In this document: piece after piece, positions 1-8,570 of the stretch
Layout: every line of letters starts with the position of its first letter
Numbering within the stretch: the stretch's first letter is position 1
Origin: Spirogloea muscicola
Lineage: Eukaryota > Streptophyta > Zygnematophyceae > Spirogloeales > Spirogloeaceae
Length of the DNA stretch: 14,066 nt
Assembly: GCA_009602725.1 (NCBI GenBank)
Contig: WELB01000148.1
Span: 260,271-274,336, forward strand
Direction: 5' to 3'
Made by a program: the position numbers and the translations under genes
Notes under the pieces: generated by a model
The model's database searches: none
Seen by the model: only the letters and a program-made list of their open reading frames with translations
What the model was told of the DNA's origin: nothing

Positions 1-1
1 C

Positions 2-1168
2 GGCGTGGAGCTGCCGGCGGCGCGGCCGACGCCGCCGGGCGTGCGGCTGGACCCCTTCGACTACCCCAAGCCGCTCGTCTTCTTCGACGTCGCCATCGGC
101 GGCGCGCCCGCCGGCCGCGTCACCTTCCGCCTCTTCACCAAGGAGGTGCGCCGCCGCCGCCGCCGCCGCCGCCTTCATCTTCGCCGCCATCGCTGCCGCA
201 AACGCCCAAACCCTAATCCTAAAGCCTAACCCAACCCTAATTTCAAACCTGAGTCCTAAAGCGTAAATCTTTAATGTAGCCCTAATCAGAACCCTAAATC
301 CTAGGCCGCAGCCGGGCGCCGCAGTCGCCGCGGGCGGCGGAGAACTTCCGGGCGCTGTGCACGGGCGAGCGGGGGTCGGTGCCGGACGAGGCCGGGCGCG
401 AGGGCGCGGGCCGACCGCTGTGGCTCCGCGGCGCCGAGTTCTACCGCGTCATCGATGCCTTCATCTGCCAGGCCGGCGCGCCCGTCGAGTCCGTCTTCGG
501 CGGCCAGTTCGCCGACGACCCCGGCGGCCTCATCCTCAAGCACAACCGGGTCGGCCCATTTGGGTTTAGCGCTTAGGGGGTTTCGGGTTTAGGCGGCCGC
601 AGTGCTCATGCAAGCTTGCGGCTGCACTCGACGACGGTCTCTTCATCGCCGACGTTGAACCTGACATTGACACTATTGCTGATAGTAGCGGCAGTTGTCG
701 ACTCAATGCGGACACTGACGTGGTGCTGACGGTGTTGCTGACGGTGACGGTGGTGTTGTCGGCGGTGGCAGAAGGGCTTGCTGTCCATGGCAAACGCGGG
801 CCCCGACACCAACACGGCGCACTTCTCCATCATGATGGCGCCCGCGCACCACCTCGATGGGTCCTATACGATCTTCGGCGAAGTGGTGAGCATGACGGCC
901 TTCGACACGCTCTCTGCTGCCGTTGCTGCAGCCGAAGGGATCATAATTGCCAGCTGCACTGTGGAGCTTCTGCCGACCCTGCCATGGAGCAGGGGACTGG
1001 GAAGCTGGCAAGTGACCCAACCAGCGGCTGCGCGTCGTACAGGTGGATGGCATTGAGGTCGTGGACGCCATCAACCGGCTGGCCAAGCGGCCGGGGATGG
1101 GCGACGAGCAACCCATGCAACCTGTCGTGATTGCAGATTGTGGCCAGCTCGGCATGACTGAGCATTGA
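2..1168 (+). CDS. Cyclophilin-type peptidyl-prolyl isomerase, divergent, 5'-partial
   Basis: Proposed exons are 2-145, 325-549, 772-885 and 1043-1168 (TGA stop). All junctions are GT-AG and phase 0, giving 202 visible residues; the frame is open to the window edge, so the N-terminus is missing. Exon 1 carries the first cyclophilin strand (LVFFDVAIGGAPAGRV), exon 2 ENFRALCTGE and FYRVIDAFICQAG, exon 3 LLSMANAGPDTNTAHFSIMMA and IFGEV, exon 4 VVIADCGQL near the end. The joins restore family spacing exactly. Against human CypA numbering, R55, F60 and Q63 are kept, but M61 is I, Q111 is H, F113 is S, W121 is H and H126 is Y, and the loop after Q63 is about five residues shorter. From memory this pattern resembles the plant CYP23 clade; that assignment is inference. 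Cyclophilins isomerise X-Pro bonds; catalysis and cyclosporin binding are doubtful here. Residues before the domain could follow a signal peptide outside the window. Confidence 0.88.
146..324 (+). other. Cyclophilin intron 1 with GCC run and telomere-like tract
   Basis: The intron starts GTGCGC and ends GCAG. It opens with a GCC trinucleotide run (about 149-173). From 204 to 303 it is rich in CCCTAA/CCCTAAA-type units, including an exact AAACCCTAA at 208-216, the plant telo-box motif. The intron call rests on the exon 1-exon 2 join reproducing the family spacing between the FRLF strand and AENFRALCTGE. Confidence 0.75.
550..771 (+). other. Cyclophilin intron 2 with G-strand telomere-like tract
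   Basis: The intron starts GTCGGC, a weak donor, and ends GGCAG. Near its 5' end (559-592) it carries GGGTTTAG/TTAGGG-type units, the reverse complement of the tract in intron 1. Removing it joins LKHNR to KGLLSMAN, which matches the length of the family segment KHTGPGLLSMAN. Confidence 0.7.
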
Positions 1169-1264
1169 GCTTTGGCCACTGCTGCGCTTAGAACTTAGCC
1201 AGCAAATTTGGTCTGCAGCACCAAGTTATATAACTATAAGTTGTGAAGATGTCTTCTTAGGCTG

Positions 1265-1269
1265 TGTAA
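1265..1269 (+). promoter_or_regulatory. TGTAA polyadenylation motif, cyclophilin
   Basis: TGTAA lies 97 bases after the stop codon, a normal place for the green-algal poly(A) signal. A second copy at 1382-1386 overlaps the start of a microsatellite and could be a distal site. Confidence 0.5.
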
Positions 1270-1384
1270 CTTTGATGAAACTGTCCACATTGCTCGTATT
1301 GCCTGCTCTGAGGCTGCTGTTTGATGTGCCCCACTGATTAGTAAAGCTGTTCGACAAATTGCCACAGCAGCTTATGCTTATTGT

Positions 1385-1414
1385 AACATGAACATGAACA
1401 TGAACATGAACATG
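1385..1414. repeat. AACATG hexanucleotide microsatellite, five units
   Basis: Five exact AACATG units run in tandem, followed by AATATT. They lie between the convergent 3' ends of the cyclophilin and kinase-like genes. The rest of 1169-1875 is AT-richer than the coding regions and shows no gene. Confidence 0.9.
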
Positions 1415-1651
1415 AATATTGCTTTTGACATGCCGAAAGTTGAGCCATTCATATGCGAAAAGCAACTGGTAACAATCAAGGGAGGGCGACAATGGCAGGT
1501 GGCAGCTTTTGTGAGATTAAATGCTTGCTTAATTTAAACCGACCAAGCTGGCAGCAGAAAATTGGCGGCAATACAGAGGACAGACTGCCAGCTAGCTAGG
1601 GGCAGGCAACTGTCAGATACATGCAGGTGTAGGATGCAGCATGGCATAACT

Positions 1652-1656
1652 TTACA
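1652..1656 (-). promoter_or_regulatory. TGTAA polyadenylation motif, kinase-like gene
   Basis: TTACA on the plus strand reads TGTAA on the minus strand, about 220 bases past the stop codon of the kinase-like gene. It is the nearest such motif in the right orientation, so it is the likely poly(A) signal. Confidence 0.45.
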
Positions 1657-1696
1657 TAATCTCAGGCTGCCAGCATGGCTGCCATGTCTACGTGCT

Positions 1697-1740
1697 TAGA
1701 TTGATGGAATGCAGGACCTAGATTGATAGAGTACAGGACC
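1697..1740. repeat. 22-base tandem duplication
   Basis: Two adjacent 22-base units, each starting TAGATTGAT and ending CAGGACC, differ at three positions. The array sits downstream of the kinase-like gene's stop codon, in its 3' UTR if the TGTAA at 1652 is used. Confidence 0.85.
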
Positions 1741-1875
1741 TAAATCCAAGCTTGAAGCCCTGCTGAGGCATTTTTGCCCTGGCAGCGCAAGTCAACAGCT
1801 TGGTCCTGCGACTTCAGTGGCATGCCCAGGTTGACGGAGCGAGCCAGCAAGGCCGTCTTTGCAGATTTGCTGAGT

Positions 1876-4779
1876 TCAATCGTCCAGAGGCCCAGGCCGG
1901 TGCACCGCCAGGAAGGGGTGCAAGCGGAGGAGCTCTGCTGCCAGTGGGCGCTCGCAGGGATCGCGGCGCAGGCACACGCCGACAAAGCTTGCAAACTCAC
2001 TCGAGAGCCGCGCAGGCATCTCGGGCAGCTCGTCGCTGCCGGCCACCACTGCCACCACCTGTAGAGCGAGGTCAGCCCTGTCAGAGGCCTTGCGCTAGCA
2101 GTGCCATCAACAAAGGAGAGAGAATGAACGAGGGACATGGTGAAGGAACAGAGGGACACAGAGAGGAGGGGAGCGTGCGCACCATCTCCGGCGTGGATTG
2201 CTCGCTCCACGGCGGCACGCTCGTCGCCATCTCCAGCGCCAGGCAGCCCGCGCTCCACAGATCGGCAGGGGGCCCGCACGACTCGTTCCGGAGGAGCTCA
2301 GGGGCAACCCAGTTGGGCTCGGCAGCGGCGGCAGGTGTGACGAGGCCAAAGTCGATGAGGCGGTAATTGTCGTCGGCAGCTACGAGCACTGCAGCGCCGC
2401 GCAGCTCGCCATGCATCACGCCGTTGGCGTGCAGGTACGCTAGGCCCTCAAGCACCTGACGCATGGCCGCGGCGATGGCGGCCTCGGGCATCGGGCCGGT
2501 TTGCCAGAGGCGTGACGACAGCAGCGTGCCAGCCGCGTGCTCCGAGAAGACGTGCACCGCGTCCGCCGCCCGCTCGCACCCGTAAAAGGGCACGATGTTG
2601 GGGTGTCTGCATGGACGACAGAGATAGGTGCAACCGGATGAGGACGGGGGCCCAAGAAAGTGGATCCCATAGAGAGGAGGAGGGGGGGAGGAGAGAAGAG
2701 GAGATGGCCATGTGAAAGTAAGAGGGGGTGATGAATACGGAGACGAAAGGGAAAGGCAGAGGGAGATGGAGTGAGGATAGAGAGAGAGGGGGAGAGAGAG
2801 AGGCAGAGAGAGAGGAGAGTGCCGGGAGAGAGGGAGAATGGCGAGGAAGGGGAAGCAAGAGGGAGGCGGTTGGCACCTGAGCGTGCGGAGCATCGCAAGG
2901 TGGGCCTCCACCTGACCGAAGCACCGCTGCAGCAGCTGCGTCGGGAGGCGGCCGCCTGCAAAGTCGGCGCCCGTGATGGTGCGCGTGCTGAAGTAGACGC
3001 CGCTGGCCATGTCCTGCGCCAGCACTGTGCGGCCATCGGTGATGAGGGGCGACACGGGTTGCCAGCCCGGCCCTGGCATGAACCCGCCATCATCGGCGCC
3101 GCCGCTGCCGCCATCACCATCACTGCGTCGCCAATCCACCGCCCCGGCGGCGGCGCTGGTGCGCAGCCGCTTAGAGCGACGGCCGTCACTGCGCCAGCGC
3201 CCTCTGTCGCCGCCGCCGCCACTGCCACCACCGCTGGGGGCCGCTCCCGACTGAGAAGATTCTGAGTCGCTATAGCTCGCCGGCGGGCTCGACGGTCGCA
3301 GCAGCGCCGCCATGGCCGCTGACCTGGCACGCCGCCTGCCGCCGCCGCTTGCCATGCAACAGCCATTGCATTTGCCGGCTCCGCAGCCGCGGCAGAGGAC
3401 ATGGCCGCCCCGCGCCGACCCACTGGTCGTGTAGAGCCCACGGCTGCCACGACGCTGCACTCCATCGCCGACACCGTATCCACTGGCGCTCATCGTCTCG
3501 CCCGAAAAGGCGCTGGAGGCGCCGCAGCCGCGTGCTGGTGCTGGCGTCGGCACCGAGTTGCTCTGCTGCGACTCCTCTACTGCAGCCAGCAGCCGCCGGC
3601 CAGGGCCGCCGAGCCCCTCTGCCAGCGGCGCGAACAGCGAGATCTGAGGCTCTGGCCAGGCATCGCCCCTGATCCTGCCGAGTGCCTGGAAGTGCGGGGC
3701 CTGCGGCAGTGCCGACGGGACAGTCACGCGCTCGAAGAGCGCCAGGCCACGTGGGTCTTGTGCCGGAGGCTGCGGCGGGACTGCTTGCTCGGCCTCCGCT
3801 GGCAGCGGCCTGCCTGGGTGCCCGCGGCGGCCAGAGGAGCCGGAGCCAGAGCCGCTGCGGCTGCCGGGGACGAGCAGGCTGTCGGGCCCAGCCGACGGCG
3901 TTCTGGGCCCCACGTCGCCCGCCCCCGCCTTGGCCGCTGCCCCCGCCCTCACGGCCGTCCTTAGCAGCGGCAGCGGCGGAGGCGGCGGCGGCGAGCTCCA
4001 CGCTGGGATGTGGAACGCGCCAAAGCCGCGCGACATCGGCGGCGCTGCCTTCAAAGGCCACGCCTGAACGGCCTTGGACGAGGGCAGCGGGCGCGGTGCA
4101 GCCGACGGCGGAGGTGGGTACGGCAGCACTTGCTGGGCTGCGCTGAGGTAGAGGTCCATCTCCACCGAGACTGCCATGGAGGCGCCGCGAGGAGGCAGCG
4201 GGCGGCTCGATGACACCTGGTGGGGCCCCCCCTCGCCGCCTCCGCCAGTCCCGGCGGAGCAGCCGCCGCCGCCGCTGCCGCCCTCATTGCCGCCACCCCC
4301 CGTCCTCGTCTCCATTGTGCTGTTGGTGTGGCGGCAGCCGCTGCCGCTGCCCCCGGCGCCATCGCCGCCGTTGCCAGGGGCGGCTTTGTATACTCCGTCG
4401 AGCGTGGACATCCCCCTGCTGCGCTGCTGCTGCGACGGCGCTCGAACGCCACAGGGCTCACCCCTGACCTCCATGCCAAGGGCTCCTCCGACGGTGTCAT
4501 GGGCCCCCCCATAGGTCGGCCATGACTTTTGCATCTGCAACAGACACAACACGACCCATCAGTGGGGATGATGGAGAGGGAGAGAGGGACGAGCACCAGG
4601 AAGGAGCGAGGTGGGGAGGTGAGAGAAGAGGGGCGCACTACGAGGGGGTGCAAGTAGCCGACACCGGCACCGCCACCGCTTTCGCCGATGGCCGGGTACC
4701 TGAGGCCCGGAGGGCTGGCCGCCCTGAAGCTGCACGCCGGCATTGCCAGAGGCGTCAGCGACTGCAGGCTCTTCCGCAT
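1876..4779 (-). CDS. MAPKKK-like protein kinase, probable pseudokinase
   Basis: Proposed exons on the minus strand are 4779-4663, 4534-2877, 2606-2183 and 2058-1876 (TGA), giving about 793 residues. Residues 1-590 are mostly Gly/Ser/Pro/Arg-rich low complexity, with a Cys cluster (C420, C423, C428, C431, C432). The kinase domain follows: alpha-C Glu context QVEAHLAMLRTLR, then HPNIVPFYG, YLHANGVMHGELRG (657), IDFGLV (677), WVAPELL, DLWSAGCLALEMA, PPWSEQ, and a C-lobe ending RRDPCERPLAAELLRLHPFL. This order and wording fit the NPK1/ANP/MEKK type. The glycine loop is not recognisable, the VAVK lysine position appears to be Arg, HRD is HGE, and the Mg-binding Asn is Ala; DFG and APE remain. A scaffold or allosteric role is therefore more likely than catalysis. 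The first exon is least certain: its donor could be 4662 or 4641, or translation may start at the ATG at 4534, just after an acceptor. Confidence 0.8.
2607..2876 (-). other. Frame-preserving, stop-free intron in the kinase domain
   Basis: Donor AG/GTGCCA and acceptor GCAG/ACACC give a 270-base intron. Splicing rebuilds LRTLRHPNIV, the canonical join between helix alpha-C and strand beta-4. The intron is a multiple of three, has no stop in the flanking frame, and is strongly pyrimidine-rich on the sense strand (GA-rich on plus, about 2650-2860). Retention would insert 90 residues. Confidence 0.85.
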
Positions 4780-5001
4780 GCCGCAGCCGCAACCGCAGCC
4801 GCCGCCGAGGGGCTGGCAGACTCTGTGCCTTGCCGCCGCGCACCTGGCGGCCAGGGCTGTGCGGTGCTCCGGGAGAAGGTCGAGGTGGCGATAAGGGAAG
4901 TGGCTGCACCCCAGCAGCGCGTCGTCGTGCTGCCTGGCGCTGCAGAGGAGGGAGGGATGCCGGCGGGTGTGTGTGAGACGGCCGGGGGGAGAGGGAGCCG
5001 C

Positions 5002-5075
5002 GGGGTCTACAGGATTCGAACCTGTGACCTGTATTTCGGTACAAACGTTGGTCTTTCCATCTGAGCCAAGAATGC
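5002..5075 (-). tRNA. Degenerate tRNA-like sequence, tRNA-Tyr(GUA)-like
   Basis: On the minus strand there is an A-box-like TGGCTCAGATGG and, correctly spaced, a perfect B box and T-loop (GGTTCGAATCC) closed by a five-pair T stem. Counting from a 5' end at 5075 puts U33 before GUA, and the T-arm flank (GGTCAC, GTAG) resembles plant tRNA-Tyr. The acceptor pairs at only about four of seven positions, the D and anticodon stems are poorly paired, and no T-run terminator follows. It is best read as a tRNA pseudogene or the head of a tRNA-derived SINE. Isotype is uncertain. Confidence 0.45.
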
Positions 5076-5229
5076 GGCGGCGGGGGCCCCACCTGGCAGG
5101 TGCGTCGTACGCCGGCGGGGGGGCGAGCCACGGGCCTGGCCGGTCCCCGGGCACCATCTGGTCGCCGCTCTCGCCGGCCGGCGGCGAGCGGGAGCGGCGG
5201 CGGTGGTGGCGACGCTCGCTCGGCGACGG

Positions 5230-5230
5230 N
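5230..5230. other. Unresolved base (N)
   Basis: A single ambiguous base sits in very GC-rich sequence 21 bases before a CGG run. Any reading frame crossing it is unreliable. Confidence 0.95.
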
Positions 5231-5249
5231 GCCATCGCGGCGCCCGTCC

Positions 5250-5250
<1 letters not shown>

Positions 5251-5283
<33 letters not shown>
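5251..5283. repeat. CGG trinucleotide run
   Basis: About eleven uninterrupted CGG units lie upstream of the kinase-like gene. Their length may be an assembly estimate, given the N nearby. Confidence 0.9.
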
Positions 5284-5358
5284 GTGGGGCCGCGGGGGGG
5301 AAGCGTTGTGCACTTTTTCTTCCCGAGGCCGGGCCGGCTGTTCTGGGCCCCTCCTGCT

Positions 5359-5418
5359 GCCACCGTGGCGGGGTCCTTGCCAGCGTGGCGGCCTCCCCGC
5401 CAGCGTGGCGGGCCCGCG
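5359..5418. repeat. 20-base tandem array carrying palindrome GCCANCGTGGC
   Basis: Three copies of GCCA(C/G)CGTGGCGG start at 5359, 5379 and 5399, an exact 20-base period. Each core is an inverted repeat, GCCA-NCG-TGGC. A fourth core lies at 5485-5495 and a one-mismatch form near 5593. The array lies about 580-720 bases upstream of the proposed start of the kinase-like gene, so it may be a regulator-binding cluster. The rest of 4780-5800 is GC-rich and shows no credible gene. Confidence 0.6.
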
Positions 5419-5910
5419 GTGGCCCTCCTCCACGAGACTCCACTCCAGGTGGCGCACTTCTGGGCCGCGCACCGCCTCCCGCCCGCCACCGTGGCTGCGC
5501 CGCATTGGCCGGCCGCCGGGCGTGCACGTGGGCCCAGCCGTCACATGGCGCCGGGCCGGGCCTACCCTCCCTCACCGTTGGAAGTCGTTCGGCCACCGTT
5601 GCGGTCGGCAATCGGACGAGCGTCATGACCAACCTGGAGAGGCGACGGCGGCCGCACTTGATGTGGCGGTGGGCAGTCGTTGAGGCCGACGAGTTTGCCC
5701 GTCGGGTGGCCGCTGTCTCGGCCCGCCCGCCCCCCGCCGTCTGCGCTCCCGGCAGTTGGTTTGGTGGCTGCAGCTACTGTCTCCGGCTCCTCTTGCTTTG
5801 GCTTTGGACATTGTCCATTCTTTTTTGGGCTGGCTTGGCCAGCCCCTCTTTTCTATGGGCGCGCTCTTCTCTCTACTGTTGGGACTGGCACGGCAGGAGA
5901 GGTGTTCCGT

Positions 5911-5989
5911 GCGTTCCATCTCCGCTTTCTATACTATAGAATGCGTTCCATCTCCGCTTTCTATACTATAGAATTTTATACTATAGAAT
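5911..5989. repeat. Exact 32-base tandem repeat, 2.4 copies
   Basis: Bases 5911-5942 and 5943-5974 are identical and are followed by a partial third copy to 5989. Each unit ends in the perfect palindrome TTCTATA-C-TATAGAA. The related string CTATAGAATGCGGCT occurs at the end of this array and again at about 6654. Confidence 0.9.
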
Positions 5990-7861
5990 GCGGCTCTCGC
6001 TTTGTTTGCTGCGCTCGCAAGCCTTGGCTCTTCATCAACGTGCAGGGCGCGCTCTAAGTCGGGCCTCCGGCTTTCGTGGCGGCGCTCCAGCTCCCCAAGT
6101 TAGCTTGTCCGATTTGTTTGTGCTCTCCCGTGGGTACTAATGTCACCTTAAGCACCTTAGTTTAGGTCTCTATATTATGTAGCCTTGTTTACTTTGCACT
6201 CGCCTCTGCTTGAACTGTGTACTGGCTTGAATTGGCCTCCCTTTTCATTTCATGCGCCCCGCGCGCCTTTCTCTCTTTCTGGGTGGGCCACCACAGCTGT
6301 CGCCCTCTCCTGCCTGGCCCGCCTGGGCACGACGAGCTCGCACCACTGGCTCTCGGGTCCCGGTGGCTCGACCTGCTCGCCAGGCTTGCGCGGCGCGCTG
6401 GGTTCCCGCGGGCGAGGTGAGCCGGCTGACTTCAACGCCGCTGGCTCCTTTGCCCAGGTCTACCGCCTGCGCTTGCCCATTTTCCCTTCAGCGGTCCGCG
6501 GCCCACGACTTGCACCTGCGTGCTGGCCGTGCTCTCGCTGCAGCTGTGGCTTTCGTCGGGGGGACTCTTTCCCGGCAGCATGTCGATGCCCGCCGACGTT
6601 AGTCGGGCGGGTAGCTTGGGGCATTCTAGCGTCCGGCAAGCCATCGTCGCATGCTATAGAATGCGGCTATCATTGTGTCTACAGCGCTCCCAGGCAGTCG
6701 CGATAAACCAGCGTGCTGGTCGTGCATTAGCCCAGGCTAATGGCTTCCATGGTGGTGGTTTGGCGCCTCAGTTTAGCATGTCAGATATGAATGTGCTCAC
6801 TCGGGGATATTCGTGTCCCCTTTAGCCAGCTCATTACCCAGTTAACAGGACATTTGTAAGGCTAGAATTGGCCTCCCTTTCAATTTCATGCGCGCCGCGC
6901 GCCTTCTCTCTCTCGGCAGCTAGTCTTTTGGACTTGCGGCTCCTCACTCGTAGTTATTGAGTAGTTCCTCCCACCTCAGTTCTGAGGTAGCACTTTTGGC
7001 CCCTTCGTAGTTTGGCCTCTTTGAACCTTGTCAAATCTTTCTTCAGGCTGGCGTAATACAGCTCTTGCCCCCACTGGGAGAGCCACTTATTCTTCTACTG
7101 GAAGAGTGCATCTGACCCTCTTTCTTCTTCTCCAAACGAGAGAAGGCGCGCTGTGCGCATAAATTGAAGGGGAGAGGCCAAAGCAAGCCAATGCACTGTC
7201 AGGCAGGAAAACCTTAGTGTCAAAATGTGGAGCTATCCGAAACGAAGCCCTATGCTATAGGGGAAGGGGAGGCGGTGTAAGTAAGCGTTCAAGCTGGCCG
7301 TGCTACAGCTTCTTCCTTCACAGCTGCTCGCCTCTGGCTGCAGGCAAGGGCACAGCTTTCCTGCTGCTAGTCTCTCTGACATGCGGCTGCTTACTAGAAG
7401 TTACTCGAAGACCATCCTTTGTGATACTTGCATAGCTGTGTTTTCAAGCAAGTTCCGACCTTTGTATTCGCGGGCTGGCCTTACATAGCCTTTTGGAGCT
7501 AAGGGAGCGACAGCTGTGAAAGGGAGGTAGACTTTATCAGCAGAGGGCGATCGCTGTGATTGGCCGGCCAAGAAAAGAATGAGCAAGCTTCGAAGGGGCC
7601 AGAAAAGCTCTAAAGCACACAGCGACTCAAGCCGGCCACTGGGCGCTCAATATGCCCTTGTGAGCAGCCGCAGGTCAGAGAAACTAGTCCCCGGGGAGCA
7701 GTTCCCTTCTAACGATATTAACCTGGCTGGAATGTCAACGCAGCAGTAATGGCTTGACAGATGCCTGGAGACTAGACACATCATCCGGCTGACCATGGGT
7801 AGACTGTCAGTGCCGCAGGAAAGGCTTGGCAGATGCCTGGCTTGGCGATCCGCAGAATTCG

Positions 7862-7866
7862 TTACA
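7862..7866 (-). promoter_or_regulatory. TGTAA motif, possible poly(A) signal of the GT77 gene
   Basis: TTACA on plus reads TGTAA on minus, about 705 bases past the 13B stop codon. No closer copy was found between 7867 and 8570. If used, the 3' UTR includes the hairpin at 7970-8009. No other gene is visible in 7900-8570. Confidence 0.35.
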
Positions 7867-7969
7867 TCCCTTCTGCAGCCCACGCTCGCCGAGCCGTCGC
7901 GGCTTTGTCATAGTTAGCTGGCCTCTGAGTCAACGACCGCCACTGTCCCTTGCAAGGCTCACGCACTTG

Positions 7970-8009
7970 TTTCTGGATATTTGTGCGCAGGCGCACACAT
8001 ATCCAGAAA
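7970..8009. repeat. Near-perfect 19-base inverted repeat (hairpin)
   Basis: Arms 7970-7988 and 7991-8009 match at 18 of 19 positions around a two-base centre (AG). The arms begin TTTCTGGATAT and end ATATCCAGAAA. The repeat lies in the presumed 3' UTR of the GT77 gene, so transcript from the minus strand could form a long stem. Confidence 0.9.
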
Positions 8010-8570
8010 ATCTGTTGTCGCATGGTGGGAGGGCAAATGTGCAGGCAACTTAACTCCTAACCCATATCTTCCTCCCCCCAGTGGTGATCTTTGTGACTAC
8101 TTGTCTGCAGAAAGTACAGCAACCTTTGCTAAGAGGGAGGATCTCTGGCACGCAGCAGCGGAAGATGCTGCCATCAGAGCCTACCTCTAAGATACAGATG
8201 ATGTCGAATTGTACGGCTGCATGTCTGCTCAGAATCTGGCAGCACGCAGTGACACCCTGGTAATAGATGATACCCAAGACAGTCTTAAGCTGCCTGCTGA
8301 GAATAGCACTGCAACCTCTTGGCCTGGCATGCCTGCATGAGAACAGCCCTGTTGACCAAGCTGAAAGCTTCTGAAAACCCTGTTGCCACACCTTCAAATG
8401 AGAGCCAGGGAGTAGGCAAGCTAACAAAGTAGACACAAGCACTTGCAGTCCTTGCCAGCGCAGTCCATGACGCTCACAGCAACGTACTTGGTCAACAGGC
8501 AAGCTCAGCAGTGGGCAGGGGCAGCAAGGGAAGGAGGTAAGGCAGCCACAGTAAGTAGTGAGCAGCGTGC

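Larger units (their letters stand above)
5835..7900. repeat. Cluster of diverged repeats in both orientations
   Basis: Three recurring blocks were found by eye. Block C (GGCCTCCCTTT, then ATTTCATGCGC, then GCGCGCCTT) occurs at about 5835-5875, 6229-6280 and 6865-6915 on plus, and about 7192-7132 on minus. Block B (core AGCATGTCAGATATG, then TGCTCACTCG, with variants) occurs at about 6096-6140, 6571-6610, 6768-6812, 6916-6958 and 7361-7405 on plus, and 7692-7645 on minus. Block A (CGTGCTGGCCGTGCT-like, then GTGGCTTTC) precedes several B blocks, at about 6037, 6520, 6710 and 7286. Spacing between equivalent points is roughly 190-670 bases. No transposase or reverse transcriptase is visible. The open frames here are short and repeat-derived. 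Confidence 0.65.

Noticed and set aside
204-303. A true chromosome end or internal telomere array
   Set aside because: The units are too degenerate and few, and coding exons lie on both sides; treated as intronic telomere-like motifs.
2107-3483. Other minus-strand open frames over the kinase-like gene
   Set aside because: Frame-shifted shadows of the long GC-rich exon; only one frame carries kinase motifs.
5359-5411. CRISPR array
   Set aside because: Only three units with 7-base gaps, in a nuclear eukaryotic context.
4051-5544. Long minus-strand open frame (497 codons) over the kinase-like gene's 5' region
   Set aside because: It runs in a different frame from the kinase-joining exon, crosses the N and the tRNA-like sequence, and is explained by GC-rich stop-poor sequence. 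Only its short part 4779-4663 is kept as the proposed first exon.
5100-5939. Plus-strand open frame of 279 codons
   Set aside because: Composition-driven Ala/Arg/Gly translation through the CGG run and the N; no recognisable domain.
6185-6706. Plus-strand open frame of 173 codons
   Set aside because: Lies within the repeat cluster; no domain and no start or splice support.
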